From: Sphingomonas japonica
GTDB taxonomy: Bacteria > Pseudomonadota > Alphaproteobacteria > Sphingomonadales > Sphingomonadaceae
Length of the DNA: 64,000 nucleotides
Reading direction: 5' to 3'
Assembly: GCF_006346325.1 (NCBI RefSeq)
Contig: NZ_VDYR01000001.1
Coordinates: 62,001-126,000 of the forward strand
The notes under the pieces were generated by a model. It did no database searches and was not told the DNA's origin. It saw only the letters and a program-made list of their open reading frames with translations. Made by a program: the position numbers and the translations under genes. Below, piece by piece: positions 5,472 to 15,246 of the stretch; position 1 is the stretch's first letter, and the number at the start of each line of letters is the position of its first letter.

Positions 5472-8434
5472 GCAACTACCTCTGCGCAGCGGTGGCACAG
5501 CGCGCCGTCCTCCGCAACTTCCGGCAGGTGCCGCCAGCAGCGACCGCACTTCAACCGGTCGGTACGTGCGACCGATACCGCATCGCCCTGCGTCACATCG
5601 GCGACGATGAAGATTTCGGCAAGCTCGGCGGCAGCAAGCGGCAGCACTGGGACGGTTATCTCTGCCTCCAGGCTGGAGCGGATCGTCTTCTCGCGGCGCA
5701 GCGGCTCGATCGCCTCGGTCACCGTTTCGCGCAAGGCCCGCACGTCGTCCCAGTTGGTCGCGAGCGGCGTGTCGCCTGCGACCGCGGGCAGTTCGGGCCA
5801 TTCGAGGAAATGCACCGATCCGTCCTCGCTCGGGAAGCGCGCCTGCCACACTTCCTCGGCGGTGAAGCACAGGATCGGCGCGGCATAGCGGACCAGCGCG
5901 TGGAACAGCGTGTCGAGCACGGTGCGGTACGCGCGGCGCTTGGCGCTGCCCGGCGCGTCGCAATAGAGGCAGTCCTTGCGGATGTCGAAGAAGAATGCCG
6001 ACAGGTCGTCCTGTGCGAAATCGGTCAGCGCGCGGGCATAGCGGTTGAACTCGAACGCCTCCGCCGCCGCACGCAGTTCGACGTCGAGCGTGCCCAACTC
6101 GCGCAGAACATAGCGTTCCAGCTCGGGCATGTCGCCGACCGCGACGCGCTCGTTATCCTCGAACCCCTCGAGCGCGCCGAGCAGATAGCGGAAGGTGTTG
6201 CGCAGCTTGCGATAGGTGTCCCCCGTGCCGGCCAGCACTTCCTTGCCGATGCGCACATCCTCGAAATAATCGGTCTGCGCGACCCATAGCCGCAGGATGT
6301 CGGCGCCCGATTCGCCGATGATCTTGAGCGGATCGACGACGTTGCCGACCGATTTCGACATCTTGCGGCCATTGCCGTCGAGCGCGAAGCCGTGGGTCAG
6401 CACCGCGTCGTACGGGGCGCGGCCGCGCGTGCCGACCGATTCGAGGAGCGACGACTGGAACCAGCCGCGATGCTGGTCCGATCCTTCGAGATAGAGGTTG
6501 GCGCGAACGCCTTCGCCATAGCGCTGCTCGATCGTGAACACGTGCGTGCTGCCCGAATCGAACCACACGTCGAGGATGTCGGTGACGACCTCATAGTCGC
6601 CTAGTGCATGGCCGGACCCGAGCAGCGCCTGATGATCGGCCGCGAACCACGCATCCGCGCCGCCGCTGCGAAAGGCATCGAGGATGCGGGAGTTGACGGC
6701 GTCGTCGCGCAGATAGTCGCCGGTCGCGCGGTTGACGTAGAGCGGGATCGGCACGCCCCAGGCGCGCTGGCGGGAGATCACCCAGTCGGGGCGACCCTCG
6801 ACCATCGACCGGATCCGGTTCTGGCTGCGCGCGGGCACCCACGTCGTCCGCTCGATGGCGTCGAGCGCGAGTTCGCGCAGGGTTGGGGCGTTGCCGCCGG
6901 GGTTGACGACGGGGCCGAACCCGGCGGCGGAGGCGAAGGCGGGAAGTTCGTCGGGCGCAGCGCCTGGCACACGCTTCTCGACTTCGCTCGAAGCCAACGG
7001 TGGTGGGGGAGCGCTACCCTCAACCCCGTTCGTGTCGAGCGAAGTCGAGACACGCTGCCCGTCCATCGGAATGAACCATTGCGGCGTCGCGCGGAAGATG
7101 ATCTTGGCCTTCGACCGCCAGCTGTGCGGATAGCTGTGCGCGAAATCGTCCGACGCCGCGAGCAGCGCCCCGGCATCACGCAGGTCCGAACAGATCGGCC
7201 CGTCGGATGCCACGAACTTCTTGTTGATGACCGACCCCTGGCCGCCCAGCCAAGCCCAATCCTCGCGATACATTCCCGCGCCGTCGACCGCGAACACCGG
7301 GTCGATGCCGACGCTCTTGCACAGCAGGAAATCGTCCTCGCCATGATCGGGCGCCATGTGGACCAGCCCGGTGCCGGCGTCGGTGGTGACGAAGTCCCCC
7401 GCGAGGAAGGTGCGGGGCCTGGCGAAGAAGCCACCGAGATGGTGCATTGGGTGGCGGGCGGTGGCGCCGGCGAGATCAGTGCCTTTGACCGACGCGTGTT
7501 CAGAGAAAGCTGTAAAGCCGATCCGAACCTTGGCAGTTTCGATAAGCTCGCGCGCGATAACCAGCTTCTTTGAGCCAACTGCTGATGCGTTGTCGAACGA
7601 ACGATCGGTCAATTCGCGACCGTAGCTCGGAGTGAGCAGAACGTACTCGACGTCCTCCCCGTACGCCAACGCCTGGTTCACCGGGATCGTCCACGGCGTC
7701 GTCGTCCAGATCACTGCATGCGCGCCGACCAGTTCGGGGGCGTTGGGCGCATCCACAATCTCAAACGCGACGTCGATCTGGGTCGACACCACGTCCTCAT
7801 ATTCGACCTCGGCCTCGGCCAGCGCGGTCTTTTCGACCGGGGACCACATCACCGGCTTGGCACCGCGATACAGCTGCCCCGACATCGCGAACTTAAGCAA
7901 CTCGCCCGCGATCGCCGCTTCGGACGCATAGTTCATCGTCAGATACGGGTCGGCCCAGTCGCCCATCACCCCCAGCCGTTCGAACTGCGCGGCCTGTACG
8001 CTGACCCACTTGGCGGCATACTCCCTACATTCCTGGCGAAACTCGGCCGCGGGCACCTCGTCCTTCGACCGCTTTTTGGCGCGGTAGGCTTCCTCGATCT
8101 TCCATTCGATCGGCAGCCCGTGACAGTCCCAGCCGGGCACGTACGGCGCGTCCTTGCCCATCAGGCTCTGCGACCGCACGACGATGTCCTTGAGGATCTT
8201 GTTCATCGCATGGCCCATGTGAATGTCGCCATTCGCGTAAGGGGGGCCGTCGTGGAGGATGAAGCGTTCGCGCCCGCTACGCTGCTCACGCAGGCGGTCA
8301 TACACCCCGATCCGAGCCCAGCGTTCGAGGATCGCCGGTTCCTTGGCGGCAAGCCCGGCTTTCATCGGGAAGTCGGTCTTCGGCAGGAAGACGGTGTCGC
8401 GCCAGTCGCGCGTGGTGTCGCTAGGTTCGGTCAT
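5468..8434 (-). CDS. ileS: Isoleucyl-tRNA synthetase
   Basis: A 988-residue class Ia synthetase charging tRNA-Ile. The HIGH-type motif is HMGH (72-75) in the context DGPPYANGDI, KMSKS lies near residue 690, and the C-terminal zinc site reads CGRCW...CHRC. The CP1 editing domain is present (WTTTPWTIPVN). Between WFIPMD and the TLRELALDAIERT segment (about residues 458-512) there is an extra Pro/Ala/Gly-rich stretch, part of which is encoded by a palindromic repeat element read in frame. The start at 8434 is preferred over the in-frame extension to 8503 because MTEPSDTTRDWRDTVFLP matches the family. It is followed by lspA in a 4-base overlap and preceded by ribF 32 bases upstream. Confidence 0.98.
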   Translation of the reverse strand: MTEPSDTTRDWRDTVFLPKTDFPMKAGLAAKEPAILERWARIGVYDRLREQRSGRERFILHDGPPYANGDIHMGHAMNKILKDIVVRSQSLMGKDAPYVPGWDCHGLPIEWKIEEAYRAKKRSKDEVPAAEFRQECREYAAKWVSVQAAQFERLGVMGDWADPYLTMNYASEAAIAGELLKFAMSGQLYRGAKPVMWSPVEKTALAEAEVEYEDVVSTQIDVAFEIVDAPNAPELVGAHAVIWTTTPWTIPVNQALAYGEDVEYVLLTPSYGRELTDRSFDNASAVGSKKLVIARELIETAKVRIGFTAFSEHASVKGTDLAGATARHPMHHLGGFFARPRTFLAGDFVTTDAGTGLVHMAPDHGEDDFLLCKSVGIDPVFAVDGAGMYREDWAWLGGQGSVINKKFVASDGPICSDLRDAGALLAASDDFAHSYPHSWRSKAKIIFRATPQWFIPMDGQRVSTSLDTNGVEGSAPPPPLASSEVEKRVPGAAPDELPAFASAAGFGPVVNPGGNAPTLRELALDAIERTTWVPARSQNRIRSMVEGRPDWVISRQRAWGVPIPLYVNRATGDYLRDDAVNSRILDAFRSGGADAWFAADHQALLGSGHALGDYEVVTDILDVWFDSGSTHVFTIEQRYGEGVRANLYLEGSDQHRGWFQSSLLESVGTRGRAPYDAVLTHGFALDGNGRKMSKSVGNVVDPLKIIGESGADILRLWVAQTDYFEDVRIGKEVLAGTGDTYRKLRNTFRYLLGALEGFEDNERVAVGDMPELERYVLRELGTLDVELRAAAEAFEFNRYARALTDFAQDDLSAFFFDIRKDCLYCDAPGSAKRRAYRTVLDTLFHALVRYAAPILCFTAEEVWQARFPSEDGSVHFLEWPELPAVAGDTPLATNWDDVRALRETVTEAIEPLRREKTIRSSLEAEITVPVLPLAAAELAEIFIVADVTQGDAVSVARTDRLKCGRCWRHLPEVAEDGALCHRCAEVVA
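6972..7055. repeat. Palindromic REP-like element inserted in frame in ileS
   Basis: Two copies of a 15-base core in opposite orientation, CTCGACTTCGCTCGA (6977-6991) and TCGAGCGAAGTCGAG (7035-7049), are separated by 43 bases. This TCTCGACTTCGCTCGA type is, from general knowledge, a dispersed palindrome in sphingomonad genomes, normally intergenic. Here the arms encode VSTSLDTNG and ASSEVEKR within IleS and keep the frame open. The flanking Pro run (four Pro codons) is also not part of the usual protein. Confidence 0.75.
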
Positions 8435-8466
8435 GGGTCGGCGGCGAATATCCCAACTCGGCGATT

Positions 8467-9399
8467 TCACAAACCCGAAAGGATCGCCCGCGCCGTGTCG
8501 CAATCACGCGCCATCTGCGCCTTCAATGCCTCCAGCCCGTCGAACTTCGCTTCCGCGCGCAGGAATTCGATCAGCGCGACTTCGATCATCTGGCCGTACA
8601 GATCGCCGTCGAGATCGAAGAAATAGGGTTCGAGCAACTCGGTCGCCTGCCCCGCGATCGTCGGCCGCACCCCCAGATTGGCGACTCCGCGCAGCACGCG
8701 GCCATCGGGCAGCCGTCCGGTCACCGCATAGATGCCGTAGCGTGGGCGCAGATAACTGCCCAGCGACAGGTTGGCGGTCGGATAGCCGAGTATGCGCCCC
8801 AGCTTCGCGCCATGCTCGACCACCCCCTCGATCGCGAACGGCCGGGTGAGCAGCGCGGCGGCCTCGCGCGGCTCTCCGGCGATCAGATGCTCGCGGATGC
8901 GGCTCGACGAGATCACGTCGCCGTGATCGCTGACCGGGTGTACCACATCCGCCGAGAAGCCGAGCTCGCCGCCCAGCGCCGCCAGCACCGCGACATCGCC
9001 GTCGCGCCCCTTGCCAAAGGTGAAGTCGGCGCCGGTGACGACACCGCCCGCACCGATCGCATCCACCAGCCGCTCCTGCGCGAACGCGCGCGCCGTCAGC
9101 CCGGCCAGCGCGCGGTCGAAGTGGAACACCAGCATCGCGTCGGCCCCGGCCGCAGCGAACAGCCGCTGCCGCTGGTCGAGGCTGGTGAGGCGGAACGGCG
9201 GCGCGTCGGGCTGGAACAGCCGCACCGGATGCGGATCGAACGTCGCGACGATCGCCGGGCGATCCTCGGCGCGGGCACGATCGATCGCGCGGCCGACCAC
9301 TGCCTGGTGCCCGCGATGAAATCCGTCGAAATTGCCGAGCGCGACGATCGCGCCGCGCAAGGGGGCCGGAACCGCCGAGCCGCCGTCAAGCCGCTGCAT
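8467..9399 (-). CDS. ribF: Bifunctional riboflavin kinase / FAD synthetase
   Basis: A 310-residue enzyme making FMN and then FAD from riboflavin. The N-terminal nucleotidyltransferase domain shows ALGNFDGFHRGHQ (residues about 20-32), ATFDPHPVR and the SSSRIREHL motif. The C-terminal flavokinase domain shows GRILGYPTANLSL, YGIYAV and GVANLGVRPT with the catalytic Glu in LLEPYFFD. The start MQRLDGGSAVP at 9399 is chosen because upstream residues are not family sequence. It precedes ileS on the same strand, a conserved gene order. It lies just after folA, nine bases away, so the block joins folate, thymidylate and flavin synthesis. Confidence 0.96.
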   Translation of the reverse strand: MQRLDGGSAVPAPLRGAIVALGNFDGFHRGHQAVVGRAIDRARAEDRPAIVATFDPHPVRLFQPDAPPFRLTSLDQRQRLFAAAGADAMLVFHFDRALAGLTARAFAQERLVDAIGAGGVVTGADFTFGKGRDGDVAVLAALGGELGFSADVVHPVSDHGDVISSSRIREHLIAGEPREAAALLTRPFAIEGVVEHGAKLGRILGYPTANLSLGSYLRPRYGIYAVTGRLPDGRVLRGVANLGVRPTIAGQATELLEPYFFDLDGDLYGQMIEVALIEFLRAEAKFDGLEALKAQMARDCDTARAILSGL

Positions 9400-9407
9400 G
9401 GCCGGGC

Positions 9408-9908
9408 CTATAAGGCGGACGACGGCGATTGGAAACGCTGGAGCGTGACGAAGGCAAAGCCCGGTGTGTCGGCATCGGCGGCATGTTCCTCGCGAAACGC
9501 CTCGCGCCATTCGACCGGTTCGAAGGCCGGCACGACCGCGTCCCCCGGCGGCGACGCGTGGACCTCGGTCAGTTCGATCCGGTCCGCACGCGGCAGCAGC
9601 AACGCGAAGATCTCCGCCCCGCCGATCACTGCGATCTCCGACGCACCACTTGCCAGCGCGATCGCCGCATCGGGATCGTGCGCGACTTCGGCGCCGTCAG
9701 CATGCCAGTCCGGGTCGCGCGTCAGCACGATGTGGCGGCGGCCGGGCAGGGGGGCGGGGAAGCTCTCAAAGGTCTTGCGTCCCATCACCAGCGGCTTGCC
9801 CATCGTCAGCGCCTTGAAGCGTTTCAGGTCGGCGGGGATATGCCAGGGCAGCCTACCGCCCAGCCCGATCACGCCATTGGTCGCACGCGCGAGGTAGAAG
9901 ACGATCAC
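9408..9908 (-). CDS. folA: Dihydrofolate reductase
   Basis: A 166-residue enzyme reducing dihydrofolate to tetrahydrofolate with NADPH. Motifs: [18 protein letters not shown] with the substrate-binding Asp, [21 protein letters not shown] and [16 protein letters not shown] for NADPH binding, and the Thr in ELTEV. The start codon is GTG at 9908, overlapping the thyA stop as GTGA. This fits coupled expression of thyA, which produces dihydrofolate, and folA, which recycles it. Confidence 0.97.
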   Translation of the reverse strand: MIVFYLARATNGVIGLGGRLPWHIPADLKRFKALTMGKPLVMGRKTFESFPAPLPGRRHIVLTRDPDWHADGAEVAHDPDAAIALASGASEIAVIGGAEIFALLLPRADRIELTEVHASPPGDAVVPAFEPVEWREAFREEHAADADTPGFAFVTLQRFQSPSSAL

Positions 9909-10699
9909 ACCGCCACCGCCGCTTTGATATGCGGCTGCGCCGTATATCCGGTCAGGGCGAAATCTTCATGGGCATAGGCGTCGATCGAGGGTGCCTTGCG
10001 CAGGATTTCCAGCTTCGGAAGCGAGCCGGGCGTGCGCGCCAATTGCTCGCGCGCCTGATCGAGATGGTTCGAATAGAGGTGGCAATCCCCGCCGGTCCAG
10101 ATGAACTCGCCCACCTCGAGATCGCATTGCTGCGCCAGCAGATGCGTCAGCAGCGCGTAGCTGGCGATGTTGAACGGCACCCCCAGGAAGATATCCGCCG
10201 AGCGCTGATAGAGTTGCAGCGAGAGCTTGCCGTTCGCAACATAGGTCTGGAACAGGCAGTGGCACGGGCTGAGCGCCATTGCGTGCAGCTCGCCGGGGTT
10301 CCACGCGGTGACGATCTGGCGCCGCGATCCCGGGTCGCGGCGGATGGTGGCGATCAACTCGGCGATCTGGTCGATATGGCGGCCGTCGGCGGCCACCCAG
10401 TCGCGCCACTGCTTGCCGTACACCGGGCCGAGATCGCCGGCCTCGTCGGCCCATTCGTCCCAGATGCTGACCTTGTTCTCGCGCAACCAGCCGACATTGG
10501 TGTCGCCGCGCAGGAACCATAGCAGTTCGACGATGATCGAGCGCAGGTGCAGCTTCTTGGTGGTCAGCACCGGGAAGCCATCGGCAAGATCGAACCGCAT
10601 CTGGTGCCCGAACACGCTGAGCGTGCCGGTGCCGGTGCGATCCATCTGCTCGACACCGTGATCGAGCACGCGCTGCATCAGGTCGAGATACTGCCGCAT
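9905..10699 (-). CDS. thyA: Thymidylate synthase
   Basis: A 264-residue protein, exactly the usual length of the ThyA short form. It methylates dUMP with methylene-tetrahydrofolate. The catalytic Cys lies in [10 protein letters not shown], flanked by Arg in [16 protein letters not shown], and the folate and dUMP binding segments [21 protein letters not shown] and DCHLYSNH are intact. The ORF is open far upstream (to 10939), but [15 protein letters not shown] is the family start. The stop overlaps folA, and the methyltransferase lipoprotein gene ends four bases before its start. Confidence 0.98.
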   Translation of the reverse strand: MRQYLDLMQRVLDHGVEQMDRTGTGTLSVFGHQMRFDLADGFPVLTTKKLHLRSIIVELLWFLRGDTNVGWLRENKVSIWDEWADEAGDLGPVYGKQWRDWVAADGRHIDQIAELIATIRRDPGSRRQIVTAWNPGELHAMALSPCHCLFQTYVANGKLSLQLYQRSADIFLGVPFNIASYALLTHLLAQQCDLEVGEFIWTGGDCHLYSNHLDQAREQLARTPGSLPKLEILRKAPSIDAYAHEDFALTGYTAQPHIKAAVAV

Positions 10700-10703
10700 C
10701 GGA

Positions 10704-11471
10704 TCAGCCGGGCATGTCGCCGGCAGGACCACCACCCTGCGGTGTGGCCGATGGCTGGGCGAGGCGACAGGCACGGATGGCGCCCGGCTCGGGCCGCTCG
10801 CCCGCTGCCTCGAACGCGGCGAGATAGCCGCCCGCCGATTCCATCTCCTGCATCTCGACCATCCGATAGCCGACCGCGGCGAATTCGCAGCGCAGCAGGG
10901 CTGGCGGCGTGCCGTGATTCTGGGTCGGACGATCGGCATCGACCACGATCACACGTCCGCCGGTGCGCAGCGACGGGCGAAGATTCCACAGGAACGCGTA
11001 GGGGTCCGAAATCTCGTGATACATATGGACCATCAACACGCGATCGAAGCTGTTCGCAGGCAGGCGCGGGTCTTCGGGCAAGCCGAGCCGTACCGAGACA
11101 TTCTGCAGCCGCTCGCGCGAAACGCGCTCGGCCAGCGCGTCGCGCGTCTCCTCGACGATATCCTGCGCCAGCACGCGGCCTTCCTTGCCGACGCGCGCCG
11201 CCAGCCGAATCGTGTAATAGCCTTCACCGGCCCCGATGTCGGCAACCGTCATGCCCGGCGCGATGCCGGCCCGGTCCATCACCATCTCGGCTTCGTTGAG
11301 GCGGTCGCGCGCTTCTTCGGTCGACCAGCGATTCGATACGATCGTCGCGATCGGCCGGTCCGCGGCGGGAAATTCGTCGCTGACGGTGCTGCGATTCTCG
11401 GGGAGCTCGACCGCGCTCTGGCAGGCTGCCAGCGCCAGCGTCAGCGTCGCGGCGATCGTCAGCCCCATCAT
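10704..11471 (-). CDS. Class I SAM-dependent methyltransferase-like lipoprotein
   Basis: A 255-residue protein with a type II signal peptide ([17 protein letters not shown]; lipobox LAAC, Cys 17) followed by a Rossmann methyltransferase fold. The SAM site [16 protein letters not shown] (about residues 76-91), the post-I acidic region and HMYHEISDP are present, and the end is Pro/Gly-rich. The lipobox predicts anchoring in the periplasm, where SAM is not expected, so its activity there is open: it may bind another ligand or be a non-enzymatic fold. It sits between prfB and thyA, 17 and 4 bases from its neighbours. Confidence 0.82.
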   Translation of the reverse strand: MMGLTIAATLTLALAACQSAVELPENRSTVSDEFPAADRPIATIVSNRWSTEEARDRLNEAEMVMDRAGIAPGMTVADIGAGEGYYTIRLAARVGKEGRVLAQDIVEETRDALAERVSRERLQNVSVRLGLPEDPRLPANSFDRVLMVHMYHEISDPYAFLWNLRPSLRTGGRVIVVDADRPTQNHGTPPALLRCEFAAVGYRMVEMQEMESAGGYLAAFEAAGERPEPGAIRACRLAQPSATPQGGGPAGDMPG

Positions 11472-11488
11472 GCGCCTGCCCCCTGTGT

Positions 11489-12616
11489 TCAATCGACGTC
11501 CTCCACCTCGACCGTCTCGCCAGTCACGCGCTGCGACAGCGCCGCCGCCATGAACGGATCGAGTGCCCCGTCTAGCACGTCCGACGGCGCGGTCGAGGTC
11601 ACGCCGGTGCGCAGGTCCTTGACCAGCTGATAGGGCTGCAGGACGTAGCTGCGGATCTGGTGGCCCCAGCCGATCTCGGTCTTGGCCGAATAATCGCTCA
11701 AGGCGGCGGCTTCGCGCTTCTGCAGCTCGGCCTCGTACATCCGCGCCTTGAGCATGCCCATCGCCGTCGCGCGGTTCTTGTGCTGCGATCGGTCGTTCTG
11801 GCTGGCGACGATGATGCCCGAAGGCACGTGCGTGATCCGCACGGCCGAATCGGTCGTGTTGACGTGCTGTCCGCCCGCACCCGACGCGCGATAGGTATCG
11901 ATCTTGAGGTCGCTTTCGTTGATCTCGATCTCGATCGAATCGTCGATCACCGGATAGACCCACACGCTGGAAAAGCTGGTGTGGCGCCGCGCCGCGCTGT
12001 CATAGGGCGAGATGCGCACCAGCCGGTGCACGCCGCTCTCGGTCTTGGCATAGCCATAGGCGTTCTCGCCCTTGAGCAGCAGCGTCGCCGACTTGATCCC
12101 GGCCTGTTCGCCCGAATGATAATCGACCAGCTCGACCTTCATGCCCTTGCGCTCGGCCCAGCGCATGTACATCCGCTGCAGCATTTCCGCCCAGTCCTGG
12201 CTCTCGGTCCCGCCCGCGCCGGCATGGACTTCAAGATAGGCGTCGTTGGCATCCGCCTCGCCTGCCAGCAGCGCCTTGATCTTGTCCTGTTCGGCACGCT
12301 CGGCAAGCGCGGCGAGGCCCGCGACGCCCTCGGTCGCCATCTCGTCGTCGCCCTCGGCATCGGCCATCTCGATCAGCTCGGCGGTATCCGACAGTTCGCG
12401 CTCGATCGCACGCGTCGCAGTGATGGCGTTGTCGAGCCGCTGGCGCTCGCGCATCACTTCCTGCGCCTCGCGCGGATTGTCCCACAGGCTCTGGTCCTCG
12501 ACGCGCGCATTGAGCTCATCAAGCCGCCGCAGCGCGCGATCCCAGTCGAGAAAGCGGCGCAGCAGGGCCAGCGCGTCGTTGATCGTGTCGATATGCGTCT
12601 GCGCTTCGGCGCGCAT
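11489..12616 (-). CDS. prfB: Peptide chain release factor 2
   Basis: A 375-residue class I release factor that reads UGA and UAA. The GGQ motif that triggers peptidyl-tRNA hydrolysis is in [18 protein letters not shown]. The anticodon-like tripeptide region reads [15 protein letters not shown], that is SPY rather than the E. coli SPF. The gene is open from ATG 12616 with no in-frame TGA near codon 26 (RRFLDWD is encoded without a shift), so the programmed +1 frameshift that autoregulates E. coli prfB is absent. A TTG at 12628 would add four residues. It follows mrcA by 47 bases and precedes the lipoprotein gene. Confidence 0.96.
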   Translation of the reverse strand: MRAEAQTHIDTINDALALLRRFLDWDRALRRLDELNARVEDQSLWDNPREAQEVMRERQRLDNAITATRAIERELSDTAELIEMADAEGDDEMATEGVAGLAALAERAEQDKIKALLAGEADANDAYLEVHAGAGGTESQDWAEMLQRMYMRWAERKGMKVELVDYHSGEQAGIKSATLLLKGENAYGYAKTESGVHRLVRISPYDSAARRHTSFSSVWVYPVIDDSIEIEINESDLKIDTYRASGAGGQHVNTTDSAVRITHVPSGIIVASQNDRSQHKNRATAMGMLKARMYEAELQKREAAALSDYSAKTEIGWGHQIRSYVLQPYQLVKDLRTGVTSTAPSDVLDGALDPFMAAALSQRVTGETVEVEDVD

Positions 12617-12663
12617 GGTCAATTCCAATGTCTAGCGGGGCAGGGGCGCACGGATTGGCCCCG

Positions 12664-15177
12664 TTAGTAAATCCCGCCCTCTCTTTGCAAGAAGTCGCTG
12701 TCGCGCGGCTGCGCCCTGGGGGCGGCCGCCTTCTTCTCGACCGGCAACGCCTTGGTCGCTTCGTCGCGGCGGCGCGCGCGGCGCGGCTCGCTCTCCGGCT
12801 TGAACGCTTCCCAGATCACCGGCGACAGCGGCGCGTCGCTCGGCCAGCCGCTCGACACAGGTCGGCCGCTACGCCGGTCGATCCGCACGATGCGCGTGCC
12901 CGGCGGCGCGCGGAACGGCACCACTTCCATCCCCTCATACGCCTTGACCGCGAAATCCTTGTAGATCGGCGCGGCGATCCGCCCGCCTTGCGCGTATCCG
13001 CCCAGGCTGACCGGCGTGTCGTAGCCGAGGTACAGCCCGGCGATCATCTGCGGGGTGCCGCCCACGAACCACACGTCGGTCGGGCCGGTGGTCGTTCCGG
13101 TTTTGCCCATCATCGGCCGCTTGAGATCGCGCAGCGTCGTCGCGGTACCGCGCTGGACAACGCCCTCCATAATATGCGTCATCTGGTAAGCGCTGATGGG
13201 ATTCATGACGTTGCGGGCTCGGATCTGCGGGCGCGGCATCGGCTTGCCGTCCCAGTCAGGCATGTTGCAGCCTTCGCACGGGCGCCAGTTTTCCGGCAGG
13301 ATCACCTTGCCGCGGCGGTCCTGGACATAGTCGATCACCGTCGGCTTCAATTCGCGGCCATTGTTGGCGAGCATCGAATAGGCATTGACCATGCGCAATA
13401 CCGTCGTCTCGCCCGCGCCCAGTGCGAAGGCCAGATAGGGCGCGTATTTCTGCTGGCTGATGCCGGTCTTCTGCATCATGTCGACGACCTTATCCATGCC
13501 GGTGGTCGCCGCCAGCCGCACGGTCATCAGGTTGCGCGACTGTTCGATACCCCAACGCATCGTCTGCGGACCGGCGCCGCGGCTGTTGGCAAAGTTGCGA
13601 AAGCATTTGACGCCGAGCCGGGCACCCTGATTGACGCAATACGGGCCGTCGACGACGATCGACGCCGGCGTCATTCCGTTTTCGAGCGCGGCGGCATAGA
13701 CGATCGGCTTGATCGTCGATCCCGGCTGGCGCAGCGCCTGGGTAGCGCGGTTGAACGACTGGATGCGCGAATCGAACCCGCCCTGCATCGCCAGCACCCG
13801 GCCGGTGCGCGGGTCCTCGACGACCATGCCGCCGGAAATCTTCGGCACGCTGCGCAAGGACCAGTCGCTGCCCGAAGGCGCGACGGCGATGACGTCGCCG
13901 GCCTTGAGCGCGGCGAACGCCGTGCCCCCTTCGCCGCGCACCGGCATCACCGCATTGCCGCGTGGCAGCGTGCCGGTGCTTCCGTCGACAAAGCCGATCT
14001 CGGCGTCGCTGCCGTCCTTGGCGATGACGATTGCCGCGCGCCAATCGTCATAATCGACGCCGATGTTGGACGATGCCAGCACGCCGCGCCAATTGTCGCC
14101 GTCGATCTCGGTCGTGCCGAGCGGACCCGACCAGCCGCGCCCGCGGTCGAAGCGCAGCAATCCTTCGCGCAGGGCATCGGTGGCATATTCCTGCAGCTTC
14201 GGATTGAGCGAGCTGCGCACCCAGAGCCCTCCGGCATAGACGCTGTGGGGGCTGTCCTTGTCGTCCTCGCCAAAGCGTTCGAGCAGTTCGCGGCGCACTT
14301 CCTCGACGAAATAGCCGCCGATCTGGGGCACGCGGCGTGCGCTGCGCTGGGTGGTGCCGAGCGGCTCCGCGACCGCCTGCGCATATTGCGCCTGGTCGAT
14401 GAAATCGTTGCGGCGCATCTCGCCCAGCACCCAGTTGCGGCGATCGACCGCGCGATCGGCATTGCGCACCGGGTCGTAGTTGGCAGGGCCCTTGGGCAGG
14501 ATCGCCAGATACGCCATCTGCGGCAGCGTCAGTTGCTCGACCGACTTGCCGAAATAGGCGTCCGCCGCGGCCTCGACGCCATAAGCGTTGCGGCCGAGGA
14601 AAATCTGGTTGAGGTAGAGCTCGAGAATCTGCTGCTTGGTCAGCGCATCCTCGATCCGCCACGCCAGCATCACTTCGCGCAGCTTGCGGATATAGCTGAC
14701 CTCGTTGGTCAGCAGCAGGTTCTTGGCGACCTGTTGTGTGATCGTCGAGGCGCCGACCGGACGTCCGTCATTGCGGAAATTGGTGATCATCGCCGACACG
14801 ATGCCGGGATAATCGACGCCGCCATGCTCGAAGAACGTCCGGTCCTCCGCCGCCAGGAACGCCTGGATCAGCTGGCGCGGATACTCGGCATAGGCGAGCT
14901 CGATCCGCCGTTCGCGCGCAAAGGTCTGGATCGGCGCGCCGTCGATCGCACGGATATTGGTGGGCAGCGGCGGTTCATAGGACTGCAGCTGATCGACGGA
15001 GGGCAGGTCGCGCGCGACCAGGAACCACAGCAATGCGCCGCACAGTCCCGCCAGCAACGCTCCCCACGCGAACAGCTTGAACCACCAGCGCCTGCGCCAC
15101 TGGCCCAGTCGCGCGCCAGTCCCGGACAGCCCGCGCCGCAGCTTCAGGGTGATCGTCGATTCCGAATGTTCCGCCAT
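12664..15177 (-). CDS. mrcA: Penicillin-binding protein 1A (bifunctional class A PBP)
   Basis: An 837-residue inner-membrane peptidoglycan synthase. A cytoplasmic Arg-rich tail and one membrane helix (about residues 34-55) are followed by a GT51 glycosyltransferase domain: AAEDRTFFEHGGVD with catalytic Glu 111, GASTITQQVAKN, RKLREVMLAWRIE. An OB-like insert comes next, then a transpeptidase domain with SxxK in PGSTIKP (near residue 485), SRN as the SxN motif and KTGTTT near residue 692. The C-terminus is basic and low complexity. In related genomes mrcA usually follows amiC directly and precedes prfB; here a SulP gene separates amiC and mrcA. Confidence 0.97.
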   Translation of the reverse strand: MAEHSESTITLKLRRGLSGTGARLGQWRRRWWFKLFAWGALLAGLCGALLWFLVARDLPSVDQLQSYEPPLPTNIRAIDGAPIQTFARERRIELAYAEYPRQLIQAFLAAEDRTFFEHGGVDYPGIVSAMITNFRNDGRPVGASTITQQVAKNLLLTNEVSYIRKLREVMLAWRIEDALTKQQILELYLNQIFLGRNAYGVEAAADAYFGKSVEQLTLPQMAYLAILPKGPANYDPVRNADRAVDRRNWVLGEMRRNDFIDQAQYAQAVAEPLGTTQRSARRVPQIGGYFVEEVRRELLERFGEDDKDSPHSVYAGGLWVRSSLNPKLQEYATDALREGLLRFDRGRGWSGPLGTTEIDGDNWRGVLASSNIGVDYDDWRAAIVIAKDGSDAEIGFVDGSTGTLPRGNAVMPVRGEGGTAFAALKAGDVIAVAPSGSDWSLRSVPKISGGMVVEDPRTGRVLAMQGGFDSRIQSFNRATQALRQPGSTIKPIVYAAALENGMTPASIVVDGPYCVNQGARLGVKCFRNFANSRGAGPQTMRWGIEQSRNLMTVRLAATTGMDKVVDMMQKTGISQQKYAPYLAFALGAGETTVLRMVNAYSMLANNGRELKPTVIDYVQDRRGKVILPENWRPCEGCNMPDWDGKPMPRPQIRARNVMNPISAYQMTHIMEGVVQRGTATTLRDLKRPMMGKTGTTTGPTDVWFVGGTPQMIAGLYLGYDTPVSLGGYAQGGRIAAPIYKDFAVKAYEGMEVVPFRAPPGTRIVRIDRRSGRPVSSGWPSDAPLSPVIWEAFKPESEPRRARRRDEATKALPVEKKAAAPRAQPRDSDFLQREGGIY

Positions 15178-15246
15178 GTGAAGCGCGGTTTAGCAAGTTT
15201 CGCGCGCGACGCCAGCGGCGGTGCGACGGGGCGGGGACGATGGCCC

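Noticed and set aside
5472..5963. An N-terminal extension of lspA into the ileS region
   Set aside because: The extra sequence is a shifted frame of ileS; LspA of normal length starts at the ATG overlapping the ileS stop.
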